Positions 1 to 9,861 are shown, counted from the stretch's first letter. The stretch: DNA of 64,000 nt from Clostridium pasteurianum DSM 525 = ATCC 6013 (GCF_000807255.1 NZ_CP009268.1:2944384-3008383); one strand, 5' to 3'. Notes: a model not told the origin generated them from the sequence alone. Program-made: numbers and translations.

Positions 1-1383
1 TCTTGCCAAAGTTCCAGGATCACAGGACACATAAACTATTCTTTCAGGTTTCATTTTGGCTATAGCCTCTAAAAGAGATCTTTCACAGCCTTTGCGTGGT
101 GGATCCACCACCACTACGTCAGCTTTTACGCCAGTATTTATAATTTCAGGAATGACCTTTTCTGATTCTCCTACTATAAACTCCACATTATATATGTTAT
201 TCTGCTTTGCATTTATCTTTGCATTTTCTATTGCCTGGGGTATAATTTCAACACCGTATACCTTCTTAGCTTTTTGAGATAGAAATAGTGAAATAGTTCC
301 AGTTCCACAGTAGACATCAAATACAATCTCATCTCCCTTAAGATCCGCATACTCCAAAGCTTTGTTATACAAAATTTCTGTTTGCACTGGATTAACCTGA
401 AAAAATGACAAAGGTGATATATTAAATTTAAATTCTCCAATGGAATCAACTATAGTATCTTTTCCCCATAAGGTTTTACATGTTTTTCCCAATATAACAT
501 TGCTATTATTACTGTTTATATTTTGAACTATGCTTTTTAAGCCTTCTATATTTTTCTGCATAAGTTCTACAAATTCTTCTTTATAAGGTAATTTATCTTG
601 AGATGTTACAATTACTATCATCACTTCACCAGTTTTAAAGGCTTTTCTTACCATTATATGTCTTACCAGTCCTGTACCCGTTTTTTCATCATATACAGAT
701 ATATTATATTTAGAAAGCCATTTTTTCATAGCTTCTACTGCTTTATCTCCTGCAATATGCTGAATATGGCATTCTTCCATGTCTATGATATTATGGCTTC
801 TTGGAGAATAAAATCCCACTAAAAATTTGCCTTTTATATTTCCTACAGGCAGTTGAACCTTGTTTCTATATCTATAGGGATTGTTCATTCCTATGGTATC
901 ATGAATAATTATTCCGCTGCTGTCCTTAAGGTCTTTTGAAAAATCCCTGTTATTACTCTCAATTATTTCACCATCATTTATTATATTTTCATTGTATTTA
1001 TGGTTATTTTTATCCTCATAATTATAGTTTTTATTGATTTTTAATTTTCCAATTCTCTCAAGACAGTCTTCCACTCTTTTCCTTTTAAAAATCAGTTGTT
1101 CACTATAACTTAAATGCTGCAGCTGACAGCCACCGCATCTGTTATATATACTACAGACAGGTTCTACTCTATGTACTGATGGTTTTATTATATCTATAAG
1201 CTTTCCAAAGGCAAAGTTTTTATTTACCTTTATGATCTTAACCCTAACCTTTTCTCCTTTTAAAGCTCCTTTAACAAATACAGTAAAATTATTTACTTTT
1301 CCTATTCCCTTTCCTTCATAACCTAAGGAATCTATATCAATTATGTATTCTTCATTTTTAACTACAGGTACACTGTTTTTCAT
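1..1383 (-). CDS. rlmD: 23S rRNA (uracil-5-)-methyltransferase, RlmD/RumA family (3' part outside window)
   Basis: SAM-dependent methyltransferase that makes 5-methyluridine in 23S rRNA. The frame is open from the ATG at 1383 to the window edge (461 codons), so the C-terminal end is missing. It shows an N-terminal TRAM-like domain (about residues 10-65), a Cys cluster with the core CGGCQ that should bind a 4Fe-4S centre, the SAM motif DVYCGTGT, and a late [10 protein letters not shown] segment holding the catalytic Cys. The start is chosen because GAAAGGTG lies about 10 nt upstream; an in-frame ATG at 1404 has no such site. Between the Fe-S region and the conserved PYRYRNK segment there is an extra polar, Asn-rich stretch of about 40 residues not usual in the family. 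Paralogues (RlmCD/TrmFO-type systems) make the exact target uridine uncertain. Confidence 0.88.
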   Translation of the reverse strand, partial: MKNSVPVVKNEEYIIDIDSLGYEGKGIGKVNNFTVFVKGALKGEKVRVKIIKVNKNFAFGKLIDIIKPSVHRVEPVCSIYNRCGGCQLQHLSYSEQLIFKRKRVEDCLERIGKLKINKNYNYEDKNNHKYNENIINDGEIIESNNRDFSKDLKDSSGIIIHDTIGMNNPYRYRNKVQLPVGNIKGKFLVGFYSPRSHNIIDMEECHIQHIAGDKAVEAMKKWLSKYNISVYDEKTGTGLVRHIMVRKAFKTGEVMIVIVTSQDKLPYKEEFVELMQKNIEGLKSIVQNINSNNSNVILGKTCKTLWGKDTIVDSIGEFKFNISPLSFFQVNPVQTEILYNKALEYADLKGDEIVFDVYCGTGTISLFLSQKAKKVYGVEIIPQAIENAKINAKQNNIYNVEFIVGESEKVIPEIINTGVKADVVVVDPPRKGCERSLLEAIAKMKPERIVYVSCDPGTLAR

Positions 1384-2107
1384 TAAATAATTACACCTTT
1401 CCATCGCAATGATATTTTATATATAAATTATCCCCTTAACTGTCACTATAATACTTTTGATTTTATCCAATAACTATTTTTGCTATAATGCTGCAACTCC
1501 TAAAGTTAAAGATAACAGAAATACGTTACTAAATAATTTATTTAAAAATTTAATTAGAGCGCAAACTCCAACTAAGTAAAAATTCATTGATATAAACTGT
1601 TTACGAGATAAATTTTCTAGTTAATTATATCATAAATATATTACATAAACAGAGTTCTTTGTTTCAGATGGAGTTTTTTTATACCTCTGAAACTTACTGA
1701 CAGAGTTCTAATTATCTGTATTTTAGATACTTAGAACCGTTATTCTCTAGGGTAAATCTCTATCCATTTTCTTTATATATCTATAACCACTTACAAATAT
1801 CTACCTAACTTTGTACACGCTAATATATACTATACATGATAAAGATAGAAGCTAGCTGAAAGTTAAAATTATAATTTAGGTTTAATCATTATAAATAATA
1901 TCCTATATAATCCATTATTACACACAGAATACAATTGCAAATTATGCACTAAAAAAGCACCCTTTCAGAGTGCTTTTTCTTATTTTTTCAGGTCAGCTTC
2001 TTTCACTATCAAATGAATATTATAGTTTAAATGAATTATCCAGCAACATGTGGTTATGATCCTTCCTTTAAGTGTGGAATTTTACAACCACTAATCACTA
2101 GTCCATA
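1384..2107. other. Long AT-rich intergenic region between rlmD and a chemotaxis receptor
   Basis: No convincing coding sequence. It holds an 8-bp perfect inverted repeat GTTTCAGA/TCTGAAAC (about 1661-1688), flanked by a repeated cagagttct motif, and further down a GTTCTAA/TTAGAAC pair. A TATAAT-like -10 (1624-1629, minus strand) could serve rlmD but has no good -35. The terminator at 1951-1982 is listed separately. Confidence 0.5.
1951..1982 (-). terminator. Intrinsic terminator after the MCP gene
   Basis: Seven-bp stem AAAGCAC (1954-1960) / GTGCTTT (1970-1976), with an A-run on the left and a T-run on the right, so it can work in both directions. It lies downstream of the minus-strand chemotaxis receptor gene. 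Confidence 0.7.
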
Positions 2108-4213
2108 TTATTTAGTCTTAAATTTAGATACCAATTCATTAAGTCTATGAGAAAGAGTTGACAGTTGATTTGCTGTATTACCTATCTCATCCATAGTAAC
2201 TGCCTGTTCCTCTGCTGCTGCGGATACTTCTTCTGTTGCTGCTGCTGTCTGCTCAGATATAGAAGAGGTGGATTTCATCTCCGTTACAGTACTACTAGCA
2301 GTCTCAATCATTGTTTCTGTGGCAGAATTTACATCACGGACAACGGAGAAAATATTACTTATAGCCTTTTCAATATCATCAAAATGGGTTCCAGCCTCAG
2401 CTGCTGTTTCCATACCACTAGTAATTTCTTGTGATCCATCATTCATACTATCAGTAATAGATGCAATCTGCGTTTGTATTCCACTAATAAGATTAGATAT
2501 TTGATTGGCAGCTACAGCAGATTGTTCTGCAAGTTTTCTAACTTCATCAGCTACCACAGCAAAGCCTTTCCCCTGTTCTCCTGCACGGGCAGCTTCAATA
2601 GCTGCATTAAGGGCAAGTAAATTAGTTTGATTAGCTATGCCGGTAATTACTTCAACTATTTTACCGATTTCTGATGATTTTTCAAGCAATAATTTACTCT
2701 CACCTAAATTCTTTTCATTATTTTCAACTATTACCTTCATACTGTAAATGGCCTTTTCCACAGCTTCAAAGGCTACAGCACTTATATTATGAGATTGCTC
2801 AGCAGTTTCAATCATATAATTACATTTATCAGTAACTGATCTGCTTGCTTCTTCCATCTCCACAGTCTTATCAGCAGATAATCCTACCTGTTTTGCCTGC
2901 TCTGTACTATTTTCAGCTACCACTTGTATGGCCTTGGCTACTTCTTCTGTAACCTTACTGCTGTCATTACAAGAGGTGGCAAGATTACTGGATAGATTGT
3001 TAACTTTTTCTGCTTCCACACTTATGTCTCCCACTATACCTCTAAGTGCTCCAATGGTATTATTAAAAGCCCTTGCAAGGTTTCCAATCTCATCCTTTGA
3101 ATTAATTTCTATAGAGCCACTTAAATCTCCAGTGGATACAATTTCAGCAAAATCATTGAGCTTAGTCAGTGGTTTTATAAGATGACTAGCTGCAAAATAA
3201 ATTGTTAAAGATACAATTGCAATTATTATACAGGCTATTATAAGCATTATAGTAAGCAGCTTATTTGAGGAAGCAAAGAGTTCATCCTCATATACCACAT
3301 TGACAACTGTCCAATCTGCTATTGATGCTGAATCATAAAAAGCAATCTTCTTTTCTTTTCCTTCACTATACCTGTATACTCCTGATTTTCCACTGGCAGC
3401 AAGTTCAGAAATTCTTTGCATAGCTGGGTCATTAACTGTACTTACCTTTTCCTTCATTGCCCAATTTTTATTTGGGTGTACAACAAAAGTTCCATCATTT
3501 GATAATAATACTCCATACCCCTTATTACCATACTTTAAGTTTTTAACTTGATTTTCTACAGTTTCTATAGTTAAACTTGACCCTGCTCCAGCTACAACTT
3601 TTCCAGTGTCATTTTTAAGCCAAGCTACCATCATAACTACATTTCTTCCATAAGCTTGTGAATATGCCGGTTTAAAAATGGCATCATAGGGAATACCATT
3701 TGACTTAGAATATCTCTCTGCTGCTTCTGTAGCCGCAGCTTTAGCCCAAGGATCGGTTTTAAATTCTCCAGTCTTTGCATTATAATATCTTGCTGTAAGT
3801 TTACTTAAATTATCAGTATTTGACCACTCATTTGGTTCTAAAGTGTTTAAAATATGTAAAGCAGCATATTGATTTGGATATGCAGTATTAATAAAATTCC
3901 AACGGGATAAATTTAATTCATCAATTAATCTTATGGAATCATCATTCTTTTTAAGATCCATATTGGGATTAGTTTGCAAAATACGTTTTAAAATTGGACT
4001 TTGTACAGTTTCACGCACTTCTGCCAGCCTGCCTGTGAGCCAGGTATCAATATGCTTTGTAGATTCCTCAGTCCTTATGGACATAGCATTGATAAGTTCT
4101 GTTTCTATTACATTTTTTGATTGTATATATGCTACTCCTGTTAATATTAATAATCCTGCTATAACCAATGGTAAAATCATAGCAATAAGTTTAGATTTAA
4201 AAGACATTTTCAT
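2108..4213 (-). CDS. Methyl-accepting chemotaxis protein with extracellular Cache-type sensor
   Basis: Transmembrane chemoreceptor (701 aa) that signals to the CheA/CheW array. Order: short cytoplasmic tail, TM1 (about 9-28), a large extracytoplasmic region of about 280 residues resembling a dCache sensor, TM2 (about 318-340), HAMP (about 341-395), then the long helical signalling domain. The hairpin tip is clear near residues 525-565 ([20 protein letters not shown], then [13 protein letters not shown]). AAGGAGAT lies 10 nt before the ATG. There is no C-terminal CheR/CheB tether pentapeptide. No che genes are in the window, so it is an orphan receptor; the ligand cannot be told from the sequence. 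Confidence 0.93.
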   Translation of the reverse strand: MKMSFKSKLIAMILPLVIAGLLILTGVAYIQSKNVIETELINAMSIRTEESTKHIDTWLTGRLAEVRETVQSPILKRILQTNPNMDLKKNDDSIRLIDELNLSRWNFINTAYPNQYAALHILNTLEPNEWSNTDNLSKLTARYYNAKTGEFKTDPWAKAAATEAAERYSKSNGIPYDAIFKPAYSQAYGRNVVMMVAWLKNDTGKVVAGAGSSLTIETVENQVKNLKYGNKGYGVLLSNDGTFVVHPNKNWAMKEKVSTVNDPAMQRISELAASGKSGVYRYSEGKEKKIAFYDSASIADWTVVNVVYEDELFASSNKLLTIMLIIACIIIAIVSLTIYFAASHLIKPLTKLNDFAEIVSTGDLSGSIEINSKDEIGNLARAFNNTIGALRGIVGDISVEAEKVNNLSSNLATSCNDSSKVTEEVAKAIQVVAENSTEQAKQVGLSADKTVEMEEASRSVTDKCNYMIETAEQSHNISAVAFEAVEKAIYSMKVIVENNEKNLGESKLLLEKSSEIGKIVEVITGIANQTNLLALNAAIEAARAGEQGKGFAVVADEVRKLAEQSAVAANQISNLISGIQTQIASITDSMNDGSQEITSGMETAAEAGTHFDDIEKAISNIFSVVRDVNSATETMIETASSTVTEMKSTSSISEQTAAATEEVSAAAEEQAVTMDEIGNTANQLSTLSHRLNELVSKFKTK

Positions 4214-4245
4214 AAATTTTTATCTCCTTGTAATAATTAAAAGTT

Positions 4246-4275
4246 GTCTCACAATGCATATACACACTGTGAGAC
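4246..4275. terminator. Stem-loop between acyltransferase and MCP genes
   Basis: Perfect 8-bp stem GTCTCACA (4246-4253) / TGTGAGAC (4268-4275). The better T-run is on the plus side; in the direction of transcription (minus) the T-tract is poor. It may be a weak terminator for the acyltransferase gene or a regulatory hairpin just before the MCP ribosome site. Confidence 0.45.
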
Positions 4276-4361
4276 GTCTTTTTAGTTTTATACTATTATA
4301 AGTAGCTACTGAAATCTAATTTTTTATAGGTAAATAAATTTATTTTAATTGCATTAAATAT

Positions 4362-5117
4362 TTATTTCTTTTGAGAGCTCTCCTCTTTTTGGAATTCACC
4401 ATTATAAAGCCATACATGTCCCAATCTGTCTCTAGTATTATCAAAAGTCTTTCTATCTCTTATATGTTTAGCAGGCATTCCTGCTACCAAAGAATTTGGT
4501 GCAACATTTTTGTTTACTAAAGAACAAGCTGCAACTATGGACTGTTCTCCAATTGTTGTATCTGGTAATATAGTTGAATTTGAATATATCTTTGCATAAT
4601 CTTTTATTATAACAGGGGCATAAGTTCTCAGTGAATGATCATGTTCTGCATGAGAATGTGTAAATATTGTTACTCCTTCTCCTATTCCTACTGAGTTTCC
4701 AACTATTAAACCACCTTTGGCATCTATAAGTGTTCCTTTATTTATAAAAACATTGTCACCTATTTCCATATTATCTGGCACATTGAAACGAACATTTTCT
4801 TCGCATATAAAATTTTTTCCACAAGACTTAAATAGCTTATTTGCTAGTATTGCTCTAAATGGAATGGCAAAGTTAGCTATAAGACACATAGGAGACTTGT
4901 CCAATGCATCCCATAAAAAATGTAGATATCTCTTTTCTTCTGAAAAACCTATTTCTTTGTTTTTAGGTAGATAGTCTCCATATAATTGAATTTCATCTAG
5001 TATTTCAAAGGGAAAAGAACATTTTAAAATATTTAATATATGTATTACTCCCTCTTTATTTAAATCTTTTTGTATGATGTTTTCCATTTGTATAAGTAAA
5101 TCATCTATTTTGTTCAT
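4362..5117 (-). CDS. Hexapeptide-repeat acyltransferase (maltose/galactoside O-acetyltransferase-like)
   Basis: Protein of 251 aa whose C-terminal half is a left-handed beta-helix of hexapeptide repeats (for example MEIGDNVFINKGTLIDAKGG, and ATIGEQ/VAACSLVNKNVAPNS-type turns). It has the THSH segment typical of the active-site His in CoA-dependent O-acetyltransferases and ends the barrel with LVAGMPAKHIRD. The N-terminal 100 residues are helical and not part of the usual maltose acetyltransferase domain. The acceptor is unknown. The start is unusual: the only strong SD (AAAAAAGGAGG, about 5160-5170) is roughly 45 nt upstream inside a hairpin loop, and the nearest in-frame upstream codon is a stop. 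It follows ldh and may be co-transcribed with it. Confidence 0.75.
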   Translation of the reverse strand: MNKIDDLLIQMENIIQKDLNKEGVIHILNILKCSFPFEILDEIQLYGDYLPKNKEIGFSEEKRYLHFLWDALDKSPMCLIANFAIPFRAILANKLFKSCGKNFICEENVRFNVPDNMEIGDNVFINKGTLIDAKGGLIVGNSVGIGEGVTIFTHSHAEHDHSLRTYAPVIIKDYAKIYSNSTILPDTTIGEQSIVAACSLVNKNVAPNSLVAGMPAKHIRDRKTFDNTRDRLGHVWLYNGEFQKEESSQKK

Positions 5118-5135
5118 ATATTATTTATGACTATT

Positions 5136-5193
5136 AAAATCGTAAAAAAATAATCATATCCTCCTTTTTTGTTTTATCAGTATTTACGATTTT
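5136..5193 (-). promoter_or_regulatory. Inverted repeat presenting a Shine-Dalgarno in its loop, between ldh and the acyltransferase
   Basis: Perfect 11-bp arms AAAATCGTAAA (5136-5146) and TTTACGATTTT (5183-5193). The 36-nt loop contains the strong SD AAGGAGG. On the minus strand an ATG sits only 2 nt after the SD and opens a 7-codon frame (MIIFLRF). The arms could act as a weak terminator after ldh, or as a translation control hairpin for the downstream gene. Confidence 0.5.
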
Positions 5194-5206
5194 TTTAAGA
5201 TGAATA

Positions 5207-6049
5207 TTAAATATTCAAACTTGAAATTATACTTTTTAATGAATTAGCTGATTCTTTAAGTTTTTTTACCTCGCCTATGTTCAACGGGATATCTATTACT
5301 TTTTCTATACCTGAAGAATTTATAATAGTTGGAAGTGATATACATACATCATTAATTCCGTAATAAGTTGAACCTTTTTTCTCTATTATTTTGTATGCAG
5401 ACTCTACTACTTCTTTATGTATTATATCTCTTATTTTTTCAACCTTGTGATGTTTATTCAAAAACTTTTCCATATCTACACCTAAGATATTTACTGCACT
5501 CCATACAGGAACAGAACTATCCCCATGCTCACCAATTATATAGGCACATATATCTCTGCTGTCTACATTAATATATTCACTTATTAAAAATTTAAATCTT
5601 GAAGTGTCTAAAATTGTTCCAGAACCTATTATCTTCTTTGATTCAGTATCAATTAATTTATTTGCTACAAAAGTTAAAACATCAACTGGATTACTAACTA
5701 TTAAAATAATTGAATCTTTACAATAATCTTTGATTTCACTTATTATAGATTTCATTATATCAGTATTACGCTGCGTAAGATTTAATCTTGATTCTCCTGG
5801 TTTTTGAATAGTCCCAGCAGTTATAATTATTATCTTAGAATCAGCGCAATCACAATATTTCCCCGCTTTTACTTTTATAGGCATTATTGAAGGTATACAA
5901 TGGTTTAAATCCATAGCCTCTCCCTCAGCTTTTTCCATATTCATATCAACTAATATAATATCCGTTACTATTGAACTTAGCATTAAAGTATGTGCTATAG
6001 ATGAACCCACAAGCCCCGCACCAATAATTGATATTTTTGTTTTAAACAT
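5207..6049 (-). CDS. ldh: L-lactate dehydrogenase
   Basis: NAD-dependent reduction of pyruvate to L-lactate, a fermentation end step. The 280-aa protein has the Rossmann motif GAGLVGSS near residue 11, Asp at the end of beta-2 (ILVDMN), and the substrate loop IQKPGESRL in which Gln marks lactate rather than malate dehydrogenase (malate enzymes have Arg here). It has SNPVDVLT, the substrate-binding Arg in GTILDTSRF, and the catalytic His in GEHGDSS. Slightly short compared with the usual 310-320 aa. A c-di-GMP-I riboswitch and hairpin lie between 6143 and 6292 in the leader, so expression is probably set by cyclic di-GMP. Confidence 0.9.
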   Translation of the reverse strand: MFKTKISIIGAGLVGSSIAHTLMLSSIVTDIILVDMNMEKAEGEAMDLNHCIPSIMPIKVKAGKYCDCADSKIIIITAGTIQKPGESRLNLTQRNTDIMKSIISEIKDYCKDSIILIVSNPVDVLTFVANKLIDTESKKIIGSGTILDTSRFKFLISEYINVDSRDICAYIIGEHGDSSVPVWSAVNILGVDMEKFLNKHHKVEKIRDIIHKEVVESAYKIIEKKGSTYYGINDVCISLPTIINSSGIEKVIDIPLNIGEVKKLKESANSLKSIISSLNI

Positions 6050-6142
6050 AACTTCCCTCCATCTAATTTATTTTTAATTTATACTGCAATAATTAAATAT
6101 GATTTTTCACTCTATTTTTTCTGAAACAATACTAAATTAAAA

Positions 6143-6165
6143 GGTGTCCATAAACTATAGACACC
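6143..6165 (-). terminator. Leader hairpin, probable expression platform of the ldh riboswitch
   Basis: GGTGTC/GACACC stem (6143-6148 and 6160-6165), extendable by one G.U pair in the minus-strand RNA and followed by TTTTAATTT. It lies about 40 nt after the aptamer and 95 nt before the ldh start, where a riboswitch-controlled terminator is expected. The stem is short, so termination strength is uncertain. Confidence 0.5.
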
Positions 6166-6206
6166 AAAATACAAACAAAAATACAAATTATTGTTATAAC
6201 TATATT

Positions 6207-6292
6207 TTGGCAGCCTGACAATCATGGAAATTGGAATTTTCTTTAGACTCATGGCTTTGCGCCCCTACCTTTCAGTAAGTATGCTATTATCA
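6207..6292 (-). promoter_or_regulatory. Cyclic di-GMP-I (GEMM-I) riboswitch aptamer
   Basis: On the minus strand the segment reads through a GAAA-capped first hairpin (CTTAC-TGAAA-GGTAG), then the near-invariant GCGCAAAGCC, a second hairpin opened by ATGAGTCTAAAG and closed before TGTCAGGCTGCC. This order and these blocks match the c-di-GMP-I aptamer family. It lies in the 5' leader of ldh (start 6049). From 6293 to 6547 upstream there is only AT-rich DNA that should hold the promoter. Confidence 0.85.
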
Positions 6293-6547
6293 TTATAGAT
6301 TTTTATATTTATACACAAATATTATTTATTATTATATTTATCGGATAAAATTTATTAATATTAAGTTATTATAAATAAAATTTTGTATTATTTATATATT
6401 TTTTTATTTATTTACGTATATTTTTACATTATAATACATAAAATTCACTTATAAAAATTTCAAATAAATAGTTAATTATCCTATAAAATAAAAAATGATA
6501 TAAAACCTTTATTGAAAAGAATTTTATACCACCCTTAACTTTAATTT

Positions 6548-6913
6548 TTAAAAATTTCCTTCATTGAAAGTTTCACATTCTGTACATTGATCACTATTAC
6601 AATTTATTCCATATATCTGAACCTTTAATGATATACATTCTCCTCTAAAATTATATCCACACCTATTTATTTCACAGGTTATTTTGGGACTCATAACTAT
6701 GGAATCTTTATTAAAAATCTGTTTTATTTCCCCTAGCAGATTTGTATTTCTTAGATTTGTCAAAGAATTTTTCAGAGTTCTATACCTAAAAGTATTACAA
6801 TAAGTCTTGTTATTAGAATTTATATCTTTTCCTGTTATATGTATAATTCTAGCTGTACATAATCCATCAATATTATTTAAACAGTTTATAGCACTACATA
6901 TTAAATTTGGCAT
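6548..6913 (-). CDS. DUF1540-type small cysteine-rich protein
   Basis: Protein of 121 aa containing two copies of a short Cys motif: an N-terminal copy (CSAINCLNN..GLCTA, with a following C) and a C-terminal copy (CEINRCGYNFRGECIS, then CxxCETF). This is the DUF1540 pattern, common in clostridia and thought to bind a metal; the function is not established. AAGGAG lies 11 nt before the ATG. The gene is followed by the leader of ldh. Confidence 0.7.
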   Translation of the reverse strand: MPNLICSAINCLNNIDGLCTARIIHITGKDINSNNKTYCNTFRYRTLKNSLTNLRNTNLLGEIKQIFNKDSIVMSPKITCEINRCGYNFRGECISLKVQIYGINCNSDQCTECETFNEGNF

Positions 6914-7011
6914 AATTATATTACTCCTTACAAAGAAATTTTCATAGTTTAGAATCTTTTTAAAAGCATATTATTAAATACTCTTATTTTCTTCCTATTT
7001 AAATAAAAATA

Positions 7012-7046
7012 TTCAAAAAACAAAAAAGGGCACCTTATTAAGGTGC
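7012..7046 (-). terminator. Intrinsic terminator, distal to pyk
   Basis: GCACCTT (7030-7036) / AAGGTGC (7040-7046) with a 3-nt loop, followed on the minus strand by CCTTTTTTGTTTTTT. It is the second terminator after pyk and insulates the DUF1540 gene. Confidence 0.8.
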
Positions 7047-7148
7047 TATAAATGAATCAGTTGCCAAATTTTCAATACTCCAGTATATTTTAACATCTTA
7101 TTATTTTAACCACAATATAAAATATTATTCAAAAAGTAAATTTTTAAT

Positions 7149-7186
7149 AAAAAAGAACACTATTAATTTTACAATCAATAATGCTC
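7149..7186 (-). terminator. Intrinsic terminator after pyk and its 3' structured element
   Basis: Fourteen-bp stem with a few G.U pairs (arms about 7155-7168 and 7173-7186), followed on the minus strand by six T. The G.U pairs exist only in the minus-strand RNA, which fits transcription in that direction. Confidence 0.75.
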
Positions 7187-7231
7187 ATTTTTTATATTTT
7201 CAATATTATCTAATAAATAGCCCTGTAACAC

Positions 7232-7346
7232 TACATAGAAGTAAGAAACAACAACTATATATTTTTAGATAATTCATCTAAACTTAGCAGGAGTATAATA
7301 ATCTTCCGCCAAGTAAGATTCATTTGATACACAATACTTCTATGTA
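7232..7346 (-). ncRNA. Unassigned structured RNA element in the pyk 3' region
   Basis: A perfect 12-bp outer pair, TACATAGAAGTA (7232-7243) with TACTTCTATGTA (7335-7346), encloses two inner hairpins: ACTTGGCGG/CCTGCTAAGT (7306-7314 with 7282-7291) and TTTAGAT/ATCTAAA (7264-7270 with 7276-7282). The first inner stem needs G.U pairs that form only in the minus-strand RNA. The block sits between the pyk stop (7395) and the terminator at 7149. It could be a 3'-UTR-derived small RNA, a separate sRNA or a palindromic repeat. I recognise no known family. Confidence 0.45.
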
Positions 7347-7394
7347 TTTGAATAATTAATAACTATTCAATACAAATTTATATATTCCTAAAAA

Positions 7395-8825
7395 CTATTT
7401 TTCAGATCCAACTACATGAACTTTCATCATGTTTGTACTTCCTGTATTTTGAACTGGTATACCTGCAGCCACAACTACTAAGTCACCATCTTTAACATAT
7501 TCGTATTCTTTAGCTTTTTCTACTGATCTAACTATTAATTCATCTGTAGACTCAACTTTTTCAGCTACTATTGGAGATACTCCCCAGCTTAATGCAAGAG
7601 ATCTAGCAACTTTTTCACTTGGTGTTACAGCTATCACTGGTGCTTCTGATCTGTATTTTGAAACCATTCTTGCTGTATTTCCTGTTTGAGTAGCAGTAAC
7701 TATTGCAGCTGCATTAAGTTCTGATGCTGTTTCACAAGTAGCAAGGCTTATTGCATTGGCAATATTTTTAACTGAATTTTCTTTTCTCTTTGCAAGTACA
7801 TCTTTATAGTTTAATTGTCTTTCAGCAGCCTGAGCGATTTTTGCCATAGTTTGTGTAGCTTCTACTGGATAATCTCCATTAGCACTTTCACCACTTAACA
7901 TTATAGCGTCTGTACCGTCAAATATTGCATTTGCTATATCTGATGCTTCTGCTCTTGTTGGTCTTGGATTTCTTATCATGGAATCAAGCATTTGAGTTGC
8001 TGTTATAACTGGTTTTCCAAGCTTATTACATTTTTCAATAATCATTTTTTGAGTTAGTGGAACTAATTCTATAGGAATTTCAACTCCCATGTCTCCTCTT
8101 GCTACCATTATACCATCAGAAGCTTCGATAATTTCATCTATATTATCTACACCTTCTTGATTTTCTACTTTTGAGAAGATTAGTATATTGCTTCCGCCAT
8201 TTTCTTGAAGAACTTTTCTTATAGCATTTACATCATCTGCTTTTCTTATAAATGAAGCTGCTATTGCATCAACTTCTTGTTCACATCCAAATATAAGATC
8301 AGATTTATCCTTTTCTGTCATAGCTGGAAGCTTTATTGAAACATTAGGAACATTTACACCTTTATGACTTCCTACAAATCCTGTATTAGCTACTGTGCAA
8401 TGGATATTTGTACCTTCAACTGCATCAACAGTTAATCCTACAAGACCGTCATCGATTAATATTGTATTTCCTGGCACTACATCTTTATATAAGTCAGTGT
8501 AAGTTATAGAACATTTTGTTGCATCACCAAGAACTTCTTCTCCGCAAACTACTGTAAATTTAGATCCCTTTTGAAGTTCAAGCTTTTTACCATCAAAATT
8601 ATGTGTTCTTATTTCTGGTCCTTTTGTATCAAGTACTATAGCTATTGGCTTATTGTATTTTTCTCTTAATTTTTTAATAAGATCCATTCTTGTTTTGTGT
8701 TCAGCATGGTCGCCATGTGAAAAATTGTGTCTTGAAGCACTCATTCCTGCTTCAATAAATTTTGATAACATTTCTTCAGTATCACTTGCTGGTCCTATGG
8801 TAAATATCATTTTAGTCTTTTGCAT
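7395..8825 (-). CDS. pyk: Pyruvate kinase
   Basis: Converts phosphoenolpyruvate and ADP to pyruvate and ATP, the last step of glycolysis. The 476-aa protein has the barrel start KMIFTIGPAS, HNFSHGDH, LDTKGPEIRT, the catalytic Lys region FSKVENQEGVDNIDEI, the signature MVARGDMGVEIP, and TATQMLDSMI. The C-terminal regulatory domain ends at KVHVVGSEK, so the extra PEP-utiliser-like domain of Bacillus pyruvate kinases is absent. AAGGAG precedes the ATG. It lies 53 nt downstream of pfkA, the usual pfkA-pyk operon. Confidence 0.97.
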   Translation of the reverse strand: MQKTKMIFTIGPASDTEEMLSKFIEAGMSASRHNFSHGDHAEHKTRMDLIKKLREKYNKPIAIVLDTKGPEIRTHNFDGKKLELQKGSKFTVVCGEEVLGDATKCSITYTDLYKDVVPGNTILIDDGLVGLTVDAVEGTNIHCTVANTGFVGSHKGVNVPNVSIKLPAMTEKDKSDLIFGCEQEVDAIAASFIRKADDVNAIRKVLQENGGSNILIFSKVENQEGVDNIDEIIEASDGIMVARGDMGVEIPIELVPLTQKMIIEKCNKLGKPVITATQMLDSMIRNPRPTRAEASDIANAIFDGTDAIMLSGESANGDYPVEATQTMAKIAQAAERQLNYKDVLAKRKENSVKNIANAISLATCETASELNAAAIVTATQTGNTARMVSKYRSEAPVIAVTPSEKVARSLALSWGVSPIVAEKVESTDELIVRSVEKAKEYEYVKDGDLVVVAAGIPVQNTGSTNMMKVHVVGSEK

Positions 8826-8878
8826 TCTTAAACTCTCCTTATACTTTAAAATTCTAATATATATATATTTAATGAAAG

Positions 8879-9838
8879 CTATCTTGAAAGTATCTCTGAT
8901 ATCTCATAAAGTCTTTCATCAAATTTTCTTGGTACAGCTAATGCTTCGTCTATATCATCATCTGTTATTTTGTTTTCTCTTATTCCAATAACTCTGGATG
9001 TTTTTCCTTCAATTAGAACTTCTACAGCCCTAACTCCCATTCTTGAAGCAAGCATTCTATCAAAGGCAGATGGACTTCCACCTCTTTGTATGTGTCCTAA
9101 AATAGTTGCTCTTGTTTCAATACCAGTAACACTTTCTACCTGTTTAGCCAGTTCCATTGAACCACCTATACCTTCTGCCACTAAAATTAAGCTATGCATC
9201 TTTCCTTTTAATTTTCCTTCAAGAATAGTTTTGCATAACTCATCAAAATCATAACCTTTTTCTGGAATTATAACACTTTCTGCTCCTCCAGCTATACCTG
9301 AATATAGAGCAATATCTCCACAGTCTCTTCCCATTACTTCAACTATGCTTACCCTTTCATGAGAAGTAGAAGTATCTCTCAATTTATTTATTGCATCTAA
9401 TACTGTATTTAAAGTGGTATCAAATCCTAATGTATATTCTGTATATGGTAAGTCATTATCTATAGTTCCAGGAATTCCCACAGTAGAAATTCCAAGTTTT
9501 GAAAGCTTTTGTGCTCCCATGAATGATCCATTTCCACCTATAACTACCAATCCATCTACACCAAATACCTTTAGAACTCCTGCAGCCTTTTTCCTACCTT
9601 CTTCTGTTAAAAATTCAGCACAACGAGCAGTTCTTAAAACAGTACCACCTCTTTGAATTATATCAGATACATCTTGTCTTTTCATTTCAAAGAGTTCACC
9701 ATTTATTAATCCACTGTAACCTCTTTTAATGCCCATAACCTTAATTCCTTTGTCAAGACTAGTTCTTACCACTGCTCTTATGGCAGCATTCATACCAGGT
9801 GCATCTCCACCACTTGTTAGCACAGCTATTGTTTTCAT
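8879..9838 (-). CDS. pfkA: ATP-dependent 6-phosphofructokinase
   Basis: Phosphorylates fructose 6-phosphate to fructose 1,6-bisphosphate. From the ATG at 9838 the product is 319 aa, the family length; TAGGAGG lies 7 nt upstream, while the ATG at 9859 precedes that SD and would add seven foreign residues. Motifs: [25 protein letters not shown], the catalytic [21 protein letters not shown], and [14 protein letters not shown]. It probably forms an operon with pyk. A small palindrome lies just upstream at 9862-9878. Confidence 0.97.
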   Translation of the reverse strand: MKTIAVLTSGGDAPGMNAAIRAVVRTSLDKGIKVMGIKRGYSGLINGELFEMKRQDVSDIIQRGGTVLRTARCAEFLTEEGRKKAAGVLKVFGVDGLVVIGGNGSFMGAQKLSKLGISTVGIPGTIDNDLPYTEYTLGFDTTLNTVLDAINKLRDTSTSHERVSIVEVMGRDCGDIALYSGIAGGAESVIIPEKGYDFDELCKTILEGKLKGKMHSLILVAEGIGGSMELAKQVESVTGIETRATILGHIQRGGSPSAFDRMLASRMGVRAVEVLIEGKTSRVIGIRENKITDDDIDEALAVPRKFDERLYEISEILSR

Positions 9839-9861
9839 ATACATACCTCCTACGACCATCG

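Noticed and set aside
598-822. 74-aa plus-strand frame within rlmD
   Set aside because: Shadow of the minus-strand rlmD frame, which carries all family motifs.
3933-4301. A 122-aa plus-strand frame opposite the chemoreceptor start
   Set aside because: Antisense shadow with no SD, crossing the MCP promoter region.
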